Counted from the first letter of the stretch, positions 1 to 9,644 are shown. The stretch: DNA of 54,136 nucleotides from Nitrosomonadaceae bacterium (GCA_014190895.1 BJGV01000008.1:1-54136), one strand, 5' to 3'. The notes: a model not told the origin generated them from the sequence alone. Numbers and translations are program-made.

Positions 1-806
1 ATTCCGGCTATGGTGGTAGGGCAAGCAGAAATTGCTTGGATCATGTGTTTTAAACCCTCTTCAATACGTTTTGCAATGTCTATTTCTCCCTGGCGCGTCA
101 GTAAATCTACCGAGCCCATTTCACGCATATACATACGAACTGGATCAGTAGTTCGACCAAAATCTGAGTCTGTAGTATTAATTCTCTCATGAGCCTCTTC
201 TAGGGCGTCTTCATCGGTTATGACCGTTGTGACCTCTGACAACAGCAAAGTTTCTGCATCTGGCGCCTCTTCATGGACAGAGATGCCCATGTCATTCATT
301 ACACTAATAATATTCTCTATTTGCTCAGTATCTAGCATATCATCCGGCAGATGATCATTGATTTCAGCATAAGTCAGATACCCACGCTCCTTGCCCTGGG
401 TGATTAGATTCTTAAGACGTATGCGTCGATCTTCAAGCTCTTTTGATTCGAGTAAACCTTTACCAACACTTTTTACTTTGGATGCGACCACTTTCTTTAG
501 AGACCGGGGCTTTTCTTTATTTTTTGCAAATGATTTCAGTACCTTGGGCAGTATAGCCACTTTAGCAATAACAACTTTTCTAACAAGAATAGGTGTTTTA
601 ACGGCTGATTTAAGAATCTTTACAGTCTTCTGTGTTATTTTTTTTATAGGCTTACTAACCACTGTTTTCGTTTTTAATATCGGCTTTGCCTTTGTCTTTA
701 CTATTCCTTTTGCTGTATTCCGAGTCCCGTCCTTGGCTGACGGAGCTATAGCTATTGCCTTTTTCGAAATTCCAGATCTTGTATTAACTACTTTTTCTCC
801 TGCCAT
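1..806 (-). CDS. rpoD: RNA polymerase primary sigma factor RpoD (sigma-70), N-terminal part only
   Basis: The first 268 codons of the housekeeping sigma factor are visible; the gene runs off the left edge. The ATG at 804-806 is preceded by GAGG seven bases upstream. Residues 1 to about 120 form a lysine- and alanine-rich, low-complexity extension of the kind seen in betaproteobacterial RpoD. Region 1.1 follows (RRIRLKNLITQGKERGYLTY, then LPDDML and NDMGI), and region 1.2 lies near residue 225 onward (DPVRMYMREMGSVDLLTRQG). Regions 2 to 4, which bind core enzyme and promoters, are outside the window. It is the last gene of the rpsU-yqeY-dnaG-rpoD operon, 51 bases after dnaG. Identification is secure; the length of the complete protein cannot be seen. 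Confidence 0.95.
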   Translation of the reverse strand, partial: MAGEKVVNTRSGISKKAIAIAPSAKDGTRNTAKGIVKTKAKPILKTKTVVSKPIKKITQKTVKILKSAVKTPILVRKVVIAKVAILPKVLKSFAKNKEKPRSLKKVVASKVKSVGKGLLESKELEDRRIRLKNLITQGKERGYLTYAEINDHLPDDMLDTEQIENIISVMNDMGISVHEEAPDAETLLLSEVTTVITDEDALEEAHERINTTDSDFGRTTDPVRMYMREMGSVDLLTRQGEIDIAKRIEEGLKHMIQAISACPTTIAG

Positions 807-857
807 GTTAATCCTCGAATAAACAATGTGACATTATGCCATAATTTAACTATTTTT

Positions 858-2633
858 TTAGCTTCTTTTCTTAGGAAAAATAGTCAACTGTTGTAACTCA
901 TACTTCTCTTCAAAAGTCAAAGTACTCAGAGATCTACTGTGTAATTCTGCCATACGCTGCTTACGTTGTATTTCTTGTAGTAGAACTAACGCGCCAGTAA
1001 ATTCCGCCTCCAGATCTATGTCTTTATCCCAAACAAGGGTTGCACTCCCGGCTTTTTCTAATAACGCACAATAAGGACTATCGTGGAAATATGTAATAGC
1101 TGATGGTATTGAAGTGCTCGCTGTAACATGAGAATGAGTAGTAATGAATTCAGTTAAGGCCCTTAAGGTTTCTATTTCTTGAATATTTTCTCCGCAATCT
1201 ACAAATAGTGCTCTATCTAATCGAGAAACGTAAGTCGGATCATATAACAGTATCTGTATCAACCAGTAACAGGGTGAAATAGGTCTTGGTCGCAATGTCC
1301 GCTCTCTAAACCGCAAGGATGGAGTGTGTTTAATTTTTAATAGACTTTCTAAATCTCTTTGACTGATACCACTGAGTTCAGCCAAACGCTTTAGCAACAT
1401 CAGTCCGAAAAATGGCGCATTGATTTGCGCTAGCAAAGGTTTTGTATCTTCCACTAATTTTGCTCGTCCCTCACTGGTTTGCAAATCAACCCGTGATGAC
1501 AGTTCTTTGAAAAGGAAAACAGATAAAGGTAAGGCTTGTTTTAGAAGTCCTTCAAATATTTCCCTGCCAAATTCTCGAATATAGCTATCCGGATCTTCAC
1601 CTTCTGGTAAAAAAAGAAAACTAATATTTTTACCGTCTGCAATTTGAATTAAACTGTTTTCTAATGCACGCCATGCCGCTTTCCGACCAGCATGATCGCC
1701 ATCAAAACAGAAAACTACGTTATCAGTCTGGCGCAGAAGTTTCTGTACATGATAAGGTGTGGTGGCAGTTCCTAGTGTAGCTACAACATGCTCAATACCA
1801 TTTTGTGAGAGAGCTACCACGTCCATATACCCTTCAACTACTATGACTAGTCCAGCCTCGCGGATTGCTCTGCGTGCGGCGAACAGATTATAAAGCTCTC
1901 GACCTTTTTCAAACAATTGGGTTTCGGGAGAATTAAGATATTTTGGTTCACCTTGTTTTAAGATTCGCCCACCAAATCCTACAATTTTTCCCCTCTGATT
2001 GAGGATTGGAAACACTATACGGTCACGAAAACGATCGTAACGTTTTCCATCCTCACTCTCAATTACCACCCCTATGTCAAGTAATATTTTCGCCTGGTAA
2101 TCAGGAAATACTGTGGCCAGATTCTGCCAACCAGTAGGCGCATAACCAATAGCAAAACGAGCTGCAGTCTCGCCCGTTAAACCTCGTTCTTTTAGATAGG
2201 CAATAGCATGTCCAGAATATTTCAGTTGCTCCCTGTAAAATTTTGTAACGACATCTATTGCCCTGAATAGCTCTTGTAAAGAATCTCCCGTACCGTCCTC
2301 GCTACCCCTTAATCCATTTATTCCAGACTTCTCAAGCAGTCTCTGAGCGGGGACTTGCATTCCAAAACGAGCTGCAAGATCATTTATTGCTTCAACAAAA
2401 TCCATACCACCATATTCCATCATAAAACTAATGGCACTACCATGTGCACCACAACCAAAACAGTGATAAAACTGCTTACTCTGACTCACCGTAAAAGAAG
2501 GGGTCTTCTCGCCGTGGAATGGGCAGCAAGCAATATAATTCGTTCCTGCTTTCTTAAGCGGCAAGAGATGTTCAATAACATCAACTATGTCTACGTGATT
2601 GAGTAAATCCTGAATGAACGATTGGGGAATCAT
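858..2633 (-). CDS. dnaG: DNA primase DnaG
   Basis: Synthesises the RNA primers for lagging-strand replication together with DnaB helicase. The 591-residue protein has the three usual parts. An N-terminal CHC2 zinc finger has ligands at about C37, H40, C58 and C61, in the context CPFHGEKTPSF and FYHCFGCGAHG. A TOPRIM catalytic core has VVEGYMDVVAL (acidic E267) and CFDGDHAGRKAA (D311 and D313). A more divergent C-terminal helicase-binding domain follows. Length is normal for proteobacteria. It lies between yqeY and rpoD on the same strand, as expected for the macromolecular-synthesis operon. The ATG has only a weak ribosome binding site, which may help to keep primase levels low (inference). 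Confidence 0.97.
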   Translation of the reverse strand: MIPQSFIQDLLNHVDIVDVIEHLLPLKKAGTNYIACCPFHGEKTPSFTVSQSKQFYHCFGCGAHGSAISFMMEYGGMDFVEAINDLAARFGMQVPAQRLLEKSGINGLRGSEDGTGDSLQELFRAIDVVTKFYREQLKYSGHAIAYLKERGLTGETAARFAIGYAPTGWQNLATVFPDYQAKILLDIGVVIESEDGKRYDRFRDRIVFPILNQRGKIVGFGGRILKQGEPKYLNSPETQLFEKGRELYNLFAARRAIREAGLVIVVEGYMDVVALSQNGIEHVVATLGTATTPYHVQKLLRQTDNVVFCFDGDHAGRKAAWRALENSLIQIADGKNISFLFLPEGEDPDSYIREFGREIFEGLLKQALPLSVFLFKELSSRVDLQTSEGRAKLVEDTKPLLAQINAPFFGLMLLKRLAELSGISQRDLESLLKIKHTPSLRFRERTLRPRPISPCYWLIQILLYDPTYVSRLDRALFVDCGENIQEIETLRALTEFITTHSHVTASTSIPSAITYFHDSPYCALLEKAGSATLVWDKDIDLEAEFTGALVLLQEIQRKQRMAELHSRSLSTLTFEEKYELQQLTIFPKKRS

Positions 2634-2799
2634 TTATTAAGAAGAACCTCAAGATTATTCAAGTAAAATTTGAGCAGAGAAAGTACTGTCAATTTCTTAA
2701 TTATCAAATACCCCGTTCACTCAGAATCTCAGAATACAAGGAAAGATGAAAAGAATTAAATAAGATATCTTTACCAAGATCGACGGGGACCAATTGGAA

Positions 2800-3246
2800 T
2801 TAGGTGAGTAGTTTTGTTTTGAGTAATGCAGATACTTTGCCCATATCAGCACGTCCAGCGAGCGTGACTTTAAGTATGGTCATCACTTTTCCTATGTCTT
2901 GTTGTCCTTGAGCTCTAGTAGAAGCGATGGCCTCAACTATTTCTTTATTTATTTCAATATCACTTAATACCTGTGGCATATAGGTCTGCAAAATATCAAT
3001 CTCATATTTCTCAATATCTGCTAGATCCAGACGTTTTGCAGCCTCATATTGAATGATTGAATCTCTGCGTTGTTTAAGCATTTTTTCAATAACTACAATT
3101 ACTGCAATATCATCTAGATCAATACGATTATCTACTTCACGTTGCTTAATAGCGGCCTGTAATAAGCGAATGGCGTCTCGTCTTCGCCCATCGCCTGCAC
3201 GCATCGCGGCTTGCATATCCCCGGTAATTTTCTGTTTCAAACTCAT
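2800..3246 (-). CDS. yqeY: GatB/YqeY domain-containing protein
   Basis: A 148-residue protein of the YqeY family, which resembles the C-terminal tail of the GatB subunit of the tRNA-dependent amidotransferase. It opens with SLKQKITGDMQAAMRAGD and has the family segments RRRDAIRLLQAAIKQREVD and GQQDIGKVMTILK, plus a long internal helical region. The role is not established; a tRNA-binding or amidotransferase-linked role is suggested by homology only. Its position between rpsU and dnaG is conserved in many proteobacteria, so it is most likely cotranscribed with both. Gaps to the neighbours (152 bases to rpsU and 166 to dnaG) are long for an operon but show no obvious terminator. Confidence 0.93.
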   Translation of the reverse strand: MSLKQKITGDMQAAMRAGDGRRRDAIRLLQAAIKQREVDNRIDLDDIAVIVVIEKMLKQRRDSIIQYEAAKRLDLADIEKYEIDILQTYMPQVLSDIEINKEIVEAIASTRAQGQQDIGKVMTILKVTLAGRADMGKVSALLKTKLLT

Positions 3247-3398
3247 AATAGACGTTATCTATCTTATCTTCTAAAGAACGTTATGAAGACTATGTAATCC
3301 CAGAATTTTTTTAGAATCAAACTGATTAAACTATTGCGTGCTAGGATAAAATTTGAACCCTTGTTTAAAAAAACATTTGTTACGTGGTACATTAATAG

Positions 3399-3611
3399 CT
3401 AATAGAGTTTTGGTGGAAGTAATTGGCTACGTAAACGCTTATAAGTTCGTTTAACTGCAGCGGCAAATTTACGTTTGCGTTCAGCGGTAGGTTTCTCATA
3501 AAATTCTCGAGCACGTAACTCAGTGAGCAAACCGGTTTTTTCTATGGTACGTTTAAAACGTCGCATAGCAACTTCAAATGGCTCGTTTTCTTTAACCTTA
3601 ATAATAGTCAT
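3399..3611 (-). CDS. rpsU: 30S ribosomal protein S21
   Basis: Small-subunit protein S21 (70 residues), which helps translation initiation near the 3' end of 16S rRNA. It starts [20 protein letters not shown] and ends in a very basic tail ([17 protein letters not shown]), as S21 does. The ATG is preceded by AAGGAATAAG, a good Shine-Dalgarno sequence. It is the first gene of the rpsU-yqeY-dnaG-rpoD operon and is divergent from tsaD, the same arrangement as rpsU and tsaD in E. coli. A sigma-70-like promoter lies in the shared 109-base gap. Confidence 0.97.
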   Translation of the reverse strand: MTIIKVKENEPFEVAMRRFKRTIEKTGLLTELRAREFYEKPTAERKRKFAAAVKRTYKRLRSQLLPPKLY

Positions 3612-3672
3612 AAAAATCTTATTCCTTTTAAAACATAAATATATAAAAAATATGGCGTATGCAAGAATGTAT

Positions 3673-3702
3673 ATTATATATCACTCTGAATCTTTATTGT
3701 AA
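3673..3702 (-). promoter_or_regulatory. Predicted sigma-70 promoter of the rpsU-yqeY-dnaG-rpoD operon
   Basis: On the minus strand TTACAA (3697-3702) is followed after 18 bases by a perfect TATAAT (3673-3678), about 60 bases upstream of the rpsU start codon. The match is by eye. The flanking sequence is AT-rich, so other hexamers in this gap could also serve. Confidence 0.45.
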
Positions 3703-3720
3703 GAGACCTCTATCACCCTA

Positions 3721-4749
3721 ATGCTTGTACTTGGTATTGAAACATCCTGCGATGAAACCGGCATTGCGCTTTACCATAATAAGCAAGGCCTGCTTAGTCA
3801 CGCACTGTATTCACAGATAAGAATGCATAGTGAATATGGCGGAGTAGTGCCAGAACTTGCTTCACGTGATCATATTCGACGAGTGCTGCCCCTTATTAAA
3901 CAAGTCTTAACAACAGCAAAACTCAATCTCAAAGATCTCGATGCCATCGCTTACACTCAAGGACCTGGGTTAGCAGGCGCTCTGCTAGTAGGTGCAAGTA
4001 TTGCCAATGCACTTAGTTTCTCACTTAAAATTCCAGCAATAGGTATCCATCATCTTGAAGGTCATCTTCTATCTGCAATGTTGTCTACTCATGCTCCAAT
4101 ATTCCCATTTGTAGCATTACTAGTCTCTGGTGGTCACACCCAACTGATGGAAGTGAGGGGTCTGGGGTTATATAAGTTATTAGGTGAAACCCTAGATGAC
4201 GCCGCAGGAGAGGCATTCGACAAGACGGCAAAATTATTAGGATTGGGTTACCCTGGGGGGCCTGCACTATCAGAACTTGCTGATACGTTCTACAAATTTA
4301 ATAAGATAGAGCGCTTCAAGCTTCCCCGCCCAATGCTTCATAGTGGCGACCTTAATTTTAGCTTTAGTGGCTTAAAAACTGCGGTACTAACATTAGCTCA
4401 TAAACATGAACTAACTCAACAGACTAAGGCCGAAATAGCTTTCGCTTTCCAGAAAGCTATGGTGGATGTGTTGACAGAAAAATCACTCGCGGCATTGGCA
4501 CAAACTGGCCTTACACAATTGGTAGTCGCCGGTGGTGTGGGCGCTAATCGGCAGTTGCGCAACAATCTTGATTATCGCGCAGAAAAGATAAGAGCTGTTG
4601 TTTTCTACCCTGAATTTAAATTTTGTACAGACAACGGTGCTATGATTGCCCTTGCAGGGCTAATGCGGTTGCAAAAATTGGGAATTCAAAATAAACCGCT
4701 TAAATATAGTTTCACGGCAACACCAAGATGGGATCTAGAAATGTTATAA
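3721..4749 (+). CDS. tsaD: tRNA N6-adenosine threonylcarbamoyltransferase TsaD
   Basis: Catalytic subunit of the complex that transfers the threonylcarbamoyl group to A37 of tRNAs reading ANN codons, working with TsaB and TsaE (TsaC makes the substrate). The 342-residue length is typical. The protein starts [18 protein letters not shown]. The iron-binding HxxxH is H111-H115 in [13 protein letters not shown]. The ASKHA nucleotide-binding signature VSGGHTQL follows near residue 135, and CTDNGAMIA is near the C terminus. It is divergent from rpsU and convergent with plsY. No strong ribosome binding site precedes the ATG. Confidence 0.97.
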   Translation: MLVLGIETSCDETGIALYHNKQGLLSHALYSQIRMHSEYGGVVPELASRDHIRRVLPLIKQVLTTAKLNLKDLDAIAYTQGPGLAGALLVGASIANALSFSLKIPAIGIHHLEGHLLSAMLSTHAPIFPFVALLVSGGHTQLMEVRGLGLYKLLGETLDDAAGEAFDKTAKLLGLGYPGGPALSELADTFYKFNKIERFKLPRPMLHSGDLNFSFSGLKTAVLTLAHKHELTQQTKAEIAFAFQKAMVDVLTEKSLAALAQTGLTQLVVAGGVGANRQLRNNLDYRAEKIRAVVFYPEFKFCTDNGAMIALAGLMRLQKLGIQNKPLKYSFTATPRWDLEML

Positions 4750-4939
4750 CTAAATTTCCCTTTCTCCTTAATGTATTTCTCTGTGGTAGGTCTAGTTAAT
4801 TCGTATTCTGTTGATTAGTACGTTTCAAAATCCAGCATTATCAATTTCATTTTTATTCTTAAACAATCCAAAATATAAGTTTATCTACCCTTATCCCTGT
4901 ATCATCCAGACCCTCTTTATGGAGTTTATGGATAGATCT

Positions 4940-5548
4940 CTACAGTATGTTAATTCTGTCGATTCTTGCTTCTTTACCCGCAAGTAACCTACTGATATTT
5001 GATTTATGTCGCCATATAAGCAACAACGACATAATCAGAATTACCAAAATACTGGCCTCAAAATCTAAAAACATCCAAGCATAGACCGGTGCCATAATTG
5101 CTGCAACCAATGCTGACAAAGAAGATATGCGCCAGATTATCATTACCAGAATCCAAGTTGCTATCGCCAGTAATCCCACCCAGAGACTTAATCCTAACAA
5201 TACACCAACTGCTGTTGCTACACCTCTGCCGCCCTTAAAACATAGAAATACTGAAAATATATGTCCAAGAAAAACTGCTAGCGACACCGCGACAATCACT
5301 TCTTTCCCCAATCCAAAGATAGGTACAAAATGTTGTGCTAACACTACCGCCAGCCAACCTTTACCAGCATCGCCCATTAATGTCAGTAAAGCAATTGCTC
5401 CCTTACCGCTACGTAACACATTGGTTGCACCTGGGTTTCTTGAGCCATAAGCACGTGGATCAGGCAATCCAAAAATCCGACTCGTGACTACCGCAAAGGG
5501 AATGGATCCAAGTAAGTAGGCCAGCAATATGAAGGCTATTATCGTCAT
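4940..5548 (-). CDS. plsY: Glycerol-3-phosphate acyltransferase PlsY
   Basis: Inner-membrane enzyme (202 residues) that transfers the acyl group from acyl-phosphate to glycerol-3-phosphate, the first step of phospholipid synthesis in the PlsX/PlsY route. About five hydrophobic segments are visible. The conserved loops are GSRNPGATNVLRSG near residues 36-49 and GHIFSVFLCFKGGRGVATAVG near residues 95-115, which hold the phosphate and substrate-binding glycines. It is convergent with tsaD and divergent from folB, so it is probably transcribed alone. The tsaD-plsY-folB neighbourhood is also found in other proteobacteria. Confidence 0.96.
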   Translation of the reverse strand: MTIIAFILLAYLLGSIPFAVVTSRIFGLPDPRAYGSRNPGATNVLRSGKGAIALLTLMGDAGKGWLAVVLAQHFVPIFGLGKEVIVAVSLAVFLGHIFSVFLCFKGGRGVATAVGVLLGLSLWVGLLAIATWILVMIIWRISSLSALVAAIMAPVYAWMFLDFEASILVILIMSLLLIWRHKSNISRLLAGKEARIDRINIL

Positions 5549-5657
5549 TGTAATTATTGCTATCTCTATAAATAAAATAAGATCTTTATTGATTCTACGT
5601 TAAAATTATTTGTTAATGGACCACTCTAGGGACAATTCACACAACAAATTAGGACAA

Positions 5658-6023
5658 ATGGACATTATTTTTCTACATGAATTTAGAATTAAGATCCTGA
5701 TCGGAATCTATCCGTGGGAGCGCCAAATAGCACAAACGATTCGGCTTGATCTAGAAATTGCTCTGCCAACGAGCTCTTCTTGTCAGACAGATAATTTTAA
5801 AGATGCTCTGGATTACTCTCTTATTATCAAGCGTATCAAAGAAACTCTAACACAGAAAGAATTTTCCTTGTTAGAAGCCTTGGCCGAACACATTGCTCAA
5901 ATTATTTTGATAGAATTCAAATCCCCATGGGTAAAAGTCAGTGTAGCTAAATTAAATGCAGTAAGAGACATCAAGGAATTAGGTGTATGCATTGAACGAG
6001 GAAACAAGGTATTGCAAGAGTAA
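5658..6023 (+). CDS. folB: Dihydroneopterin aldolase FolB
   Basis: Converts 7,8-dihydroneopterin to 6-hydroxymethyl-7,8-dihydropterin in folate synthesis; the next enzyme, FolK, is encoded at 51762. I take the ATG at 5658 (121 residues) because the family begins at MDIIFLHEFRIKILIGIYPW and AGGA stands just upstream. The open frame extends to an earlier ATG at 5610, which would add 16 unconserved residues. Conserved features are the IGIYPWERQ motif, the substrate-anchoring Glu in LLEALAEHIA, and the C-terminal segment KLNAVRDIKELGVCIERG. It faces hemD tail to tail. Confidence 0.93.
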   Translation: MDIIFLHEFRIKILIGIYPWERQIAQTIRLDLEIALPTSSSCQTDNFKDALDYSLIIKRIKETLTQKEFSLLEALAEHIAQIILIEFKSPWVKVSVAKLNAVRDIKELGVCIERGNKVLQE

Positions 6024-6073
6024 TGTGGATCGCCTTTGTTGAGATCTGATTAAGTAGACACTCTAAATTTGTT

Positions 6074-6844
6074 CTAACTCTTAACCTCAAGAAGCGCAGA
6101 AATGAGACCATCATCACCTGGTTTAGTTTCGATCACATTCCGAAAACCAAGACCTTCTGTAATAAATTTAATACGTCTGTGACTTGCATATACTGGTAAC
6201 GGAATCAATAAACGCTGGAAATCGGGTGCGGATACTTGGGTTACCAGATTCATTGCGGAAATACTACTCATAATTGAAACAGCGTTGATTTTCTTAGTAA
6301 TCAGAAGTTCAAGTAATTCTGAGGAGAATCCTTTGGGAGCTCGGCGTTGATAGGCGCTAATAATTTCTACCAGGGCACCCCGCTTCACTAACTCTTTATA
6401 CAACAACTCTCGTCCACCGTTCCCACGAAATATTAATATACGCCGACCCCTAACGCACTCTGATTGTAAGTCAGGTAGTTTAAGTAAACCTTCGCTATCG
6501 AAACTCTCTAAAGGTATCTGTACATTACTAATACCATATAAATTGAGTTCCTTAGCGGTGCCAGATCCAGGAACAAATACTTTGACAGAGGGAGGAATAT
6601 CTATGTCAATAGCACACGTTACCCCCACTGCACTAGGACTAACAAAAATTATTGCATAGGCATCAGTTAACGAGATAAGCGCCGCTCTCAGTGACACCAA
6701 ATCTTCTGATGGTTCAATAATAACAGTGGGAAATACAAATGGTGTTGCACCAAGGGCAATCAACCGTAGAGCGGTGCGAGTAGCTGGAATGATTGGACGT
6801 GTAATTAATACGCCTATGCCCGTTAGTGGGCCAGAAATCTCCAA
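6074..6844 (-). CDS. hemD: Uroporphyrinogen-III synthase HemD
   Basis: Cyclises hydroxymethylbilane to uroporphyrinogen III, with inversion of ring D, in heme and siroheme synthesis. The 256-residue protein has the two-domain HemD pattern: GVLITRP at the start, IIFVSPSAV near residue 65, GSGTAKEL near residue 93, RRILIFRGNGGRELL near residue 135, and a C-terminal Rossmann-like half (NAVSIMSSISAMN). It starts with TTG at 6842-6844; GAGGGAG lies about ten bases upstream, and no in-frame ATG fits the N terminus. It follows fbpC by 17 bases on the same strand and is probably cotranscribed with the iron importer. In many proteobacteria hemD follows hemC; hemC is not in this window. Confidence 0.93.
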   Translation of the reverse strand: MEISGPLTGIGVLITRPIIPATRTALRLIALGATPFVFPTVIIEPSEDLVSLRAALISLTDAYAIIFVSPSAVGVTCAIDIDIPPSVKVFVPGSGTAKELNLYGISNVQIPLESFDSEGLLKLPDLQSECVRGRRILIFRGNGGRELLYKELVKRGALVEIISAYQRRAPKGFSSELLELLITKKINAVSIMSSISAMNLVTQVSAPDFQRLLIPLPVYASHRRIKFITEGLGFRNVIETKPGDDGLISALLEVKS

Positions 6845-6861
6845 GGTGACACTCCCTCTAA

Positions 6862-7941
6862 TTATAGTGCAACTTGACTAAATGCAATCACATGATTCGC
6901 TTCTAACCTTATACCAATGCCTTCTCCGATAGCATGATTATGATGACTGGCAACCAAGGACAGCACGGTACCTCCACCAGACAAACGCAAGGTGTATAAA
7001 ATCTCAGCTCCGCGAAAAATTTTATGTATTACTATTGCCCTTAAAGGGCTGATATCATCATGTACGATATCATCTGGACGCATTAGTACATCAACTTCAG
7101 ACCCTTCGCTATATATATAAGAATTCAGTGCAGTGTCTTGGTGCAACATATTAACCATTAAGATTCCTAGTTCAGTTTCCACCTGATAGCGATTAAGCAT
7201 TTTACCAGTGAGAAATACCCCCTGTCCGACAAAATCTGCGACAAAGCGACTGACTGGAGAGTGATAAAGATTATAAGCAGTATCCCACTGTTGAATTTTA
7301 CCTTGATGCATAACGCCAATTTTATCTGCAATAGCAAAGGCTTCGTTCTGATCGTGCGTCACCAGAATAGTAGTAGTGCCTTGATCTTTTAGAATACTTC
7401 GTATTTCTAAACTCAAGCGTTCACGTAGACTTACGTCAAGATTAGAAAAGGGCTCGTCTAGTAACAATAAATTGGGTCGTGGAGCCAGTGCACGAGCCAA
7501 CGCTACCCGCTGTTGTTGACCACCGGAGAGTTCGTGAGGATATTTGTCTGCCACATTAACAAGACCTACAATTTCTAGTAATTCAGTCACACGTGATGTG
7601 CGCATTGTAAAATGCATGCGATGCAAACCAAAACGAATATTAGCAGCAACAGTTAAATGCGGAAATAACGCATAATCTTGAAATACCATGCCAATATTCC
7701 GTTGCTCGGGCGACACAGAAAAACCAACGCTACTTATTTTCGTGTCACTTAGTAAAATTTCTCCTGCTGATAGTGTCTCAAATCCAGCAATACACCTTAG
7801 CACCGTGGTTTTTCCGCATCCACTAGATCCCAATAAACAACCAATCTCACCTTTCTCAAGAGAAAGGGACAGATTGCTAATTACTGTCTGCGCGCCGAAA
7901 GTCTGATAGATACCCACTAGTTGAAGTAATGCTGTGCTCAT
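6862..7941 (-). CDS. fbpC: Ferric iron ABC transporter, ATP-binding protein (FbpC/AfuC type)
   Basis: ATPase of a binding-protein-dependent Fe3+ importer, 359 residues. Visible motifs are Walker A GSSGCGKTTVLR near residue 37, the Q-loop MVFQDYALFPHLT, the ABC signature LSGGQQQRVALARA, Walker B LLLLDEPFSNLD, and the switch His in ILVTHDQNEA. A C-terminal regulatory domain of about 110 residues is of the TOBE type. It begins 4 bases after fbpB and follows fbpA-fbpB in order, so the three genes form one transport operon. Assignment to iron rather than another oxyanion or metal rests on the neighbouring binding protein and the fused permease. Confidence 0.92.
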   Translation of the reverse strand: MSTALLQLVGIYQTFGAQTVISNLSLSLEKGEIGCLLGSSGCGKTTVLRCIAGFETLSAGEILLSDTKISSVGFSVSPEQRNIGMVFQDYALFPHLTVAANIRFGLHRMHFTMRTSRVTELLEIVGLVNVADKYPHELSGGQQQRVALARALAPRPNLLLLDEPFSNLDVSLRERLSLEIRSILKDQGTTTILVTHDQNEAFAIADKIGVMHQGKIQQWDTAYNLYHSPVSRFVADFVGQGVFLTGKMLNRYQVETELGILMVNMLHQDTALNSYIYSEGSEVDVLMRPDDIVHDDISPLRAIVIHKIFRGAEILYTLRLSGGGTVLSLVASHHNHAIGEGIGIRLEANHVIAFSQVAL

Positions 7942-7945
7942 AAAA

Positions 7946-9634
7946 TTATTGCTCGGTTTTTTTCATAAGCATCATTATCGGAAAAATTCCCGCTAATACC
8001 AAAGTCACAGCAGGCAGAGCAGCTTGCTCCCATTCTCCCTCTGAGGTCATTTCAAAGATTCGTATTGCCAAAGTATCCCAATCAAAAGGCCTGGTCATAA
8101 GAGTAATAGGCATTTCTTTCATCACATCTATAAATACCAGTACAGCAGCAGTAAATATTCCACTTTTAAGAACCGGAAAATGGATATATTGCAACATTTT
8201 AAACCCATCAATACCCAGTCCCATCGAGGCCTCATCAATATTACTAGTAATACGCTGCATAGAACTATCTATAGAATTATAACCGACCGCAAGAAACCGA
8301 ATTGCATAAGCAAACAACATGGCCAAAAGAGTACCTTGAAAAAAAGATCCTATTTCTATGCGAAATAGCTGCATAATTATTCTGCCAAACCACTGATCTA
8401 ACCATGCAAATGAAATAAAAATTCCAATCGCTAGCACAGTTCCAGGCAAAGCATAGCCAATAGTGGCAATACGCACTGCGATGTTAGTCGCTGAATTAGA
8501 ATGACGTCTGGCCCCATAGATTATCGATAACGCAACGCAACAAATAAGTATGGCAGAGAATCCAGATAACAACAGGGAATGCCAGAGAAGCTCAAAATAG
8601 TGTTGATTAAAATTCCTTGTGAAAGCATGCGACGCCCAAATAATGAGCTGTGCAATCGGTAACAGAAATGCAAAAAATAATACGCTAAAAGAGAGATAAG
8701 TTACGCTCCAAGCACGCCAACCTACCAGAACGATGCGAACTATCTGTCCGCTCTGTTTCGTTTCTGAATAGCGCATACGCGCACGAAATCTCTGCTCTAT
8801 AATAATTAACACAAAAACAATTACAATTAATAATGATGCAAGTTGGGAAGCCGCGGAAAAAGAGAACATACTGAACCATGCTTTATAAATTGCAGTAGTG
8901 AGAGTGTCATAATTAAATACCGCTACCGCACCAAAATCTGCCAATGTTTCCATCAAAACCAACATCATGCCACTTATAATCCATGGCCGCGCCATTGGTA
9001 GCGTTACCTTAAAAAATCCTTGTATGAGATTTAACCCTAGAGACTGAGAAACTTCTAGCGAACGTTTTCCTTGGGTAAGAAAAGCATTACGAGCCAATAA
9101 ATAAATATAAGGATAAAACGCAAGGATCATAATAATAATAATACCCATTCTGCTACGTATATCTGGAAACCAAGACACATTGGATCCAAACCAAGAACGT
9201 AATAAAGTTTGCACTGGACCAGTGAAATCAAATATACCCAGCGCAACAAATGCAGTTACATATGCGGGAATAGCGAGTGGTAGCAATAAAGCCCAAGAGA
9301 ATATTCTACGTCCAGGGAACTCACATACTGCGGTGAACCAGGCAAGACTAACCCCTAGAAGCGCGGATCCAGAAGTGACTCCTAATGTTAACCAGCATGT
9401 GTTAATTAGTAGATTAAGAAGAGTAGTTTCTATTAAGTGCTGCCAAATATCATTCGTGGGAGAAAGAAATGATGAGACGACAACAACGCCTACAGGAATT
9501 AGTACCAGCGTGGCCACAAAAAAGGGGATCAAGCGCCAACTGAGTATTGTATGGTAAGTAGAAAACAACAAATAAAAGGGGATAATTCCTGTCCTTTTTT
9601 GCTCTTTCTTTTTATTAAACACCGAATTTATCAC
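7946..9634 (-). CDS. fbpB: Ferric iron ABC transporter, fused permease (FbpB/AfuB type)
   Basis: Inner-membrane permease of 562 residues made of two binding-protein-dependent permease domains in tandem, with about twelve hydrophobic segments. This double arrangement is typical of FbpB-type iron permeases. Each half carries an EAA-like loop that contacts the ATPase: one near residue 195 (SLEVSQSLGLNLIQGFFKVT) and one near residue 470 (NIDEASMGLGIDGFKMLQYI). It lies between fbpA (10 bases upstream) and fbpC (4 bases downstream). Periplasmic iron delivered by FbpA would be moved to the cytoplasm by this protein using ATP hydrolysed by FbpC. Confidence 0.93.
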   Translation of the reverse strand: MINSVFNKKKEQKRTGIIPFYLLFSTYHTILSWRLIPFFVATLVLIPVGVVVVSSFLSPTNDIWQHLIETTLLNLLINTCWLTLGVTSGSALLGVSLAWFTAVCEFPGRRIFSWALLLPLAIPAYVTAFVALGIFDFTGPVQTLLRSWFGSNVSWFPDIRSRMGIIIIMILAFYPYIYLLARNAFLTQGKRSLEVSQSLGLNLIQGFFKVTLPMARPWIISGMMLVLMETLADFGAVAVFNYDTLTTAIYKAWFSMFSFSAASQLASLLIVIVFVLIIIEQRFRARMRYSETKQSGQIVRIVLVGWRAWSVTYLSFSVLFFAFLLPIAQLIIWASHAFTRNFNQHYFELLWHSLLLSGFSAILICCVALSIIYGARRHSNSATNIAVRIATIGYALPGTVLAIGIFISFAWLDQWFGRIIMQLFRIEIGSFFQGTLLAMLFAYAIRFLAVGYNSIDSSMQRITSNIDEASMGLGIDGFKMLQYIHFPVLKSGIFTAAVLVFIDVMKEMPITLMTRPFDWDTLAIRIFEMTSEGEWEQAALPAVTLVLAGIFPIMMLMKKTEQ

Positions 9635-9644
9635 CTTTTGCGCT

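Noticed and set aside
391-822. Long hydrophobic plus-strand frame of 143 codons
   Set aside because: It is the antisense of the lysine-rich rpoD start; Lys codons read backwards give Phe and Leu, hence the false membrane-like look.
5610-5657. Upstream ATG of folB
   Set aside because: The extra 16 residues are not conserved, and the family start with AGGA upstream is at 5658.
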